A stretch of 64,000 nucleotides of DNA from Aegilops tauschii subsp. strangulata. Lineage: Eukaryota; Streptophyta; Magnoliopsida; Poales; Poaceae. The translations under genes were made by a program, and so were the position numbers. The stretch covers positions 323,977,294 through 324,041,293 of the forward strand of contig NC_053037.3 in NCBI RefSeq assembly GCF_002575655.3, in the 5' to 3' direction. Positions 59,728 through 64,000 of the stretch are shown piece after piece (within the stretch, counting starts at the first letter, position 1; the number at the start of each line of letters is the position of its first letter). The notes beneath the pieces were generated by a model that saw nothing but the letters and a program-made list of their open reading frames with translations, was not told the DNA's origin and did no database searches.

Positions 59728-62446
59728 CTATTCCAGCAGAGATCTCGACTCGGACTCCGTTGCCTTCTCACTGAGCGATCTCTCCCTAGCTTTGTCAGCC
59801 TGCATGATAATGCAAAAAATGCGACGAACCGTAAGATTGTGTAGCACTCCTGAATAATTCTTTGGACTGTTCGTTTTCGCGTATGATTTTTATAGGTGTA
59901 ACGGTAGGTTCAGAAGAGCAAACCATCTTCTGCCAGTCGGTGAAAAACGTGATGGCGGAGAGAAGCGTGGTCTGCGAGATGGATCCACAGACGACACCCA
60001 TCCAAAGCCCCTTTTCCCCCATCTTGAGCACAAAACCGAGGAGCATCGCCATGGGGATTCCGAGCAAGTAGAAGGAGCCGAGGTTGACGTACGCGCCCAC
60101 GTGCTGCCATCCGCATCCTCGAGCGACGCCTGAGGAAGAACGTACGCACAGGCACAGAGATGTTAGTAACAAGAAGAGTAGCTACGTTTTTGTTGGAAAC
60201 GATGGAGAACTTGCAAGGTCATGCAGTTGCTCCCAGAACTCAGAAATGAATGTGACCTGAGAGAACCCCTTGCAGGCCATCGGTGACCACGGTGATGCAG
60301 ACGAGAGGAACCATCACGGCGACGGCAGATGCCACCTCCTCCTCGCTGCTGTAAGCACGGCCCAGGAGGCGCCGTGACAGCAAAAGAGTTCCACTGACGA
60401 CCACCGCCTCTGTCACCGCGACCGACATCACGACCCGGACCGCCGATCGAGCTCCTTCCGGGTTCCCAGCACCCAATTCGTTAGCTACTCGCGTGCTGTT
60501 AGTTAAGAAATGCAGAATCAACTACCAAACCGAAACTATTTCCACATCGGCCGTGTATTAACTGCCTTGAGAGATCGTACCTTCCAGCAGCTCCAAGTCC
60601 AGAAGGTATAGTAAAGAGCAATGTGACGCTCGTGAGGCAGTGAAAATAGTAACAGTAAAAATGTAAGTTCAGCCTTCTTATACTAGAAGCAGATTTAAGC
60701 CACATCAAACAGTGAACATTTGGTACCATATTGAGAGCACCGAGGTTTGAAGCTCGGGGTTGGGCAGAAGCCCCGACATGAGAATAAGCAGCTCAAACGA
60801 CCACCACTCAAGACTGAAAACGAATGTAAACATTACATGATTAGCCACATAAATGCGAAGTTAATTCCATTCCAATTAGGTTCTGGTGGTTGGTTACCAT
60901 ATCATGAGCGCAGAGGGCAGAGCTAGGCGCAGGAACACACCCACCCCCCTGAAGGCCTTGATGGTCGGCGGCGTGCGCGTCTCCTTGCAGGAGCTCGACA
61001 TCACAATGTGCGCCACGAGCATGGCCACGTTCAGCCAGTATGAGACGCTGATGGCCAGGGCGGCGCCGGTGTACCCCATCCCGGTCCTGAACACCATGAC
61101 CCAGCACAGGGGGACGTGGAGCGCCAGCGTGGCCACGGACGACAGGAGCAGCGGCATGATGAGGCTCTGCGACTGCAGGAACTTGGTGATGGGCTGGATC
61201 ACCGCGTTGGCGAAGAGCCCCGGGATGAGCCACACGATGTACCTCCCGGCGCCGTGCGCGATCAGGGGGTCCTGCCCGATCAGCACCAGGAGATTGCCCA
61301 TGAACGCCCACAGGAGCGACAGCGGGACGCACGCCACCAGCAGAGTGACGATGGCTGTGTACATGTGGAGCCCCAGAGTGTGGTACTGCCTTGCGCCGTA
61401 GGCCTGGCCGCAGAGCGTTTCCAGTGCGCTTGCCATGCCGGTCTGTATGAATTCAGCATAGTTTATGTTGGTTACTTGCTGAAAAGCGACCCGTGGAGGT
61501 AACCATCATACAAGCCTAATTTCTTCTTCCAAGTAAACTGACTTTTGCTAGTGGTGGAAATATAGGCTGATATATAAAATGGTGTGAAATCCATTGCAGA
61601 GAAAAAGATAGTTTGAACGGTTCTTCAGAATTGACTACTACGTACTTTGATGGCTGCGGAATACTTCTCCTGAGGTGTCACACTGTCTAGTAGTTGACAC
61701 AAGAAGATACTAGTACCACTTTACACCAATCAGAAATCTGATGGCATGTCACCCACTAGTATTCATTCTAACCAGTCTCGATAATTCCTACTTAGAAAAA
61801 CACAAAGTCACTACGGGACGCAGGTACTAGTACTTAAAGTCCTAAGCCAATGGAATAAAGAACATGAGTTAGTCTCTCGTTTTTCCTTGTCTGTATCTCA
61901 AGATGGAAAAGGTCCTTGGAACGATCTCGATGAGCTAAGAACACGCACCATGGATGAGCAGAGCCGAGGAATGCACGGCATGCAGCAAGGGGAAATCAAG
62001 GCTAGATGTCTAGGACGTACTCCCTCCGTCCCATAATATAAAAGCATTTTTTATACTACACTAGTATCAAAAATGCTCTTATATTATGGGACGGAGGGAG
62101 TAGCTACTAAGAGGCGCATGGAAACTGAAGGGGAATAAACGAGCGGAGAGGCCGTAAACGGAATGGAATATGCGGAAGGGGGGAAAGGGGAGGTGGGGAT
62201 AAGCGGTGTGCGTACGAGCAGGCTGAAGCCTGAGACGGAGGCGAGGGAGGTGGCGATGGCAGCAGAGGAGAGCGGGAGGACGCCGGGGAGGTGGCCGACC
62301 ATCATGTTGGAGGACACCTGCACGGCGTACTGCGACAGGCTCACGGCCACCATCGGCAGCGCCAGGTACGCCAGCTTCCTGGCCTCGCTCCGCCAGTACC
62401 CCGTCGCCTCCTGGTCCTTCCACGGCAGCAGAGGCGCCTCCGCCAT
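59728..62446 (-). CDS. MATE-family efflux transporter (DETOXIFICATION-like), 7 exons
   Basis: Exons on the minus strand: 62446-62216, 61442-60898, 60813-60727, 60637-60581 (see below), 60495-60257, 60129-59924, 59799-59728; about 478 residues, normal for the family. It starts [17 protein letters not shown] landmarks: [100 protein letters not shown], and a charged tail [16 protein letters not shown]. About 12 membrane helices are expected; plant members export metabolites, organic acids or xenobiotics in exchange for protons at the plasma membrane or vacuole. The substrate is unknown. All junctions are GT/AG except the acceptor of exon 4: the expected join is preceded by TG, not AG, and an in-frame AG lies 9 bp further in (exon from 60628), which would drop three residues. 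Confidence 0.88.
60629..60640 (-). promoter_or_regulatory. Altered splice acceptor of MATE intron 3
   Basis: On the minus strand the sequence is TTTTCACTG then CCTCACGAGCGTCAC. Family alignment from memory (CLT-S-VTLL) puts the exon start at CCTCACG, after TG. A change of CAG to CTG would explain this. The next AG (in ACGAG) is in frame and gives C-V-T in place of C-L-T-S-V-T. Confidence 0.6.
62020..62100. mobile_element. Short Stowaway MITE in MATE intron 1
   Basis: 81 bp with inverted ends CTCCCTCCGTCCCATAATAT on both sides, flanked by TA at 62018-62019 and 62101-62102. It lies in the 773-bp first intron, 116 bp from exon 1. Confidence 0.92.
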
Positions 62447-62456
62447 CGAGGGATGA

Positions 62457-63546
62457 TCTCCGGTCGCGGGAGGGAGGCCTCTCGAAGCGCTGTGTGCCCG
62501 TGCTCGCGGCCTGGCCCGGGTTCTTATTGGACCGCACGCGCTGCGTGGGTATTAGTAATGTGTTTGCAATGGACCGCTGCCTGGGCACGGCGCCGCCGCC
62601 GAGTCGTGGCCGCCGTCGTGGCCGTGACGGTTAGAAGAGAGATAGGGATATTGCTGTGGAATATGATGGATGTATTATTGAGTCTTGAGGAAGAGTATAT
62701 ATTGAATACAAAACTTGGAGGGCAAGATGTGGAGGCGATTTTCTTCCTCCGATCTCAGCCGGCCAGGGCGTTGCCCCCCTCTCCCTCCGGCTGCTCCGGC
62801 GGCAGGAGGGAGGGGGGACCCCGTTCCTTCGATCTGTAGTTAGGTTTTGGATTTGTAGGTCGTGGTGCGCCGTTGGGGTGGTGGGAGCAGCGTCCGGACG
62901 AATAAATCTACTTCAGCTTCACTCCCACACCGGCGGTGCCCTTCATGGCGGCGTCTCGAAGTTGATAGCATCGTGTGTTTGCCGATCCTTCAGATCGGCT
63001 GTGTTAGGGTTCATGGATGGTGTCGGCGAGGCGGCGGCGGCAACTCCATCAGGTGTGGCTCTTCTTCTGCTCTGTTCCCGTTGCTGTGGCGATGTCTTCG
63101 ATGTCATGGTGGAGCAGGGAGGTTTTGTCGTCCAGGAGTACGCGCAGACGGTTGTCTGCGCAAGTGACAGCTGGAAGATGGTGCATCCCGTGCTGGGTTT
63201 GTGGTTCGTGGCTGACAGTTCTGGTTTCCTCCTTCGACGTCTTTGTCGTACGGGGGTGTCAGATCTAGAGTTCGATGGCGTGTCCGGGGACATGTTGCCC
63301 CGGTCTGATTCTTTCAACGGCAATGGTTTTGCTTCTGGCAAACTACTTTTGAGGTCCGTAAAGCTGCTGATCAGCGATGGAGCCGCGTCGAGATCGGATG
63401 AAGAGGTGATCTATTTTCTTTCCCTTTGGTGGCCGTTTCGGTGGTGTTGAAGGAGAGGAACAGGCGCCAGTATTTTGCATAGGATTATTCTATATTTTCA
63501 GTTTTGTAATGTCGGTGCTTACGTACCTTGTAACCGAACCTTTTTT
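62457..63546. other. Region upstream of the MATE gene
   Basis: 1.1 kb containing the MATE promoter by position (minus strand). I see no convincing TATA box within 100 bp. From about 62700 the text is GC-rich and ends with CTTGTAACCGAACC and a T8 run (63539-63546). A 190-codon plus frame (62878-63450) has no recognisable domain. Confidence 0.4.
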
Positions 63547-64000
63547 TTATAAACGAGACACGTATTACCATGCAAAAAGATAAGGTAGGAGACAGATTAC
63601 AAATCCTAGACTACTAAATACATGTATCCCAAATTTATCTTTAACATCCCACCGCAGTCGTAGTGGTAGCGTTGTGAACAACAGGAGCGTCGCACATGGT
63701 CAGACTGGAGAGAATAGCAGCCGACGGGCTGACATCCCCCCGCAATCGTAACGGGAGCGTCGTGGACGGTGTCGCGTCGCGGACGCGTTGAAGCCGACGA
63801 TTTGCTCAAGCGGATGATAACCCTTTGTGCCGATGTCAAGGTAGCCGAGAGCGTTGGGTGGTGTAGCCGTGGTCGAGGTAGCCGTGCGAAAACGCCGTGG
63901 TCAAAGTCGAGTCGGGGTAGCCGGTGTTGAGGGAGTCGCCGTGGAGCCGCGGGCGCAAGGAGGCACCGAGTTAGTTATGGGTGCGGTGGTGTCGAAGTAG
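63547..64000 (-). mobile_element. Copia-like LTR retrotransposon remnant, 3' end (runs off right edge)
   Basis: On the minus strand, a purine-rich tract GACTGCGGTGGGA (63660-63648) is followed by an LTR-like start TGTTAAAGATAAATTTGGGA (63647 downwards) with ACATGTATTTAGTAG and GTCTCCTACCTTATC. I recognise this from memory as the 3' LTR start of a common grass Copia type. The LTR is cut after about 100 bp, near 63547. Internal sequence continues to the window edge with no intact frame. A decayed second copy of the tract and its left neighbour lies at 63730-63760. Confidence 0.55.

Noticed and set aside
58646..59857. Plus-strand frame of 403 codons
   Set aside because: Very GC-rich, Pro/Arg/Ala-dominated, equally open on the other strand, no domain, and it overlaps the real last exon of the MATE gene on the opposite strand.
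62079..62588. 169-codon minus frame overlapping MATE exon 1
   Set aside because: Out of frame with the clear MATE start. The alternative frame lacks the family sequence.
1..64000. tRNA genes, rRNA genes, CRISPR arrays, operons
   Set aside because: None seen. tRNA-like matches are only primer-binding sites, and the repeats are transposon-derived. The window is plant nuclear DNA.

Overview
The window looks like a gene-poor, transposon-packed stretch of a Triticeae grass genome (wheat or a close Aegilops relative). The clearest evidence is a full-length Angela-type Copia element, Stowaway MITEs, Athila-, Tat- and Tekay-type Gypsy elements, and one intron-containing plant gene. I see one host gene that is probably functional, a MATE/DETOXIFICATION transporter at 59728-62446 on the minus strand. 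Almost everything else is mobile DNA in nested layers.

Left part (1-16856). Element E (minus, 1-2912) abuts the 3' end of element F (plus, 2913-4521). F's LTR is cut by element B (plus, 4522 to about 9287), an Athila-lineage Gypsy whose protease is split by an 856-bp foldback Mutator-type MITE (7353-8208). B breaks off in its reverse transcriptase region at a patchwork junction (9091-9287) and is fused to the inside of the 5' LTR of a related element C (about 9288-16856). C has lost pieces of gag, protease and RNase H but keeps a small third ORF after pol.

Centre (16857-56979). An old Copia element (D) is the host of a deep nest. A Stowaway MITE (20666-20825) lies in D. Angela (20830-29462, target duplication GTATT) inserted at the MITE edge. 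A Mutator-like element (30337-56224, near-perfect 9-bp target duplication) also inserted in D and carries a FAR1-type gene on the minus strand. That gene is split by a Tekay-lineage chromovirus G (31369-52871, ACCTA duplication) with LTRs of about 4 kb. G's 3' LTR is in turn split by a Tat-lineage element H (40763-49521, ACCTC duplication). H keeps gag and protease on the minus strand and a multi-exon gene on the plus strand.

Right part (56980-64000). A LINE reverse-transcriptase fragment is followed by low-complexity and GC-rich non-coding DNA, the MATE gene (seven exons, a Stowaway MITE in intron 1, and a probably mutated splice acceptor before exon 4), its upstream region, and the truncated end of another Copia-like element.

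Order of events from nesting: D is older than the MITE, Angela and the Mutator-like element; the Mutator-like element is older than G; G is older than H. Family names other than Angela and the lineage labels are tentative because no database search was possible.
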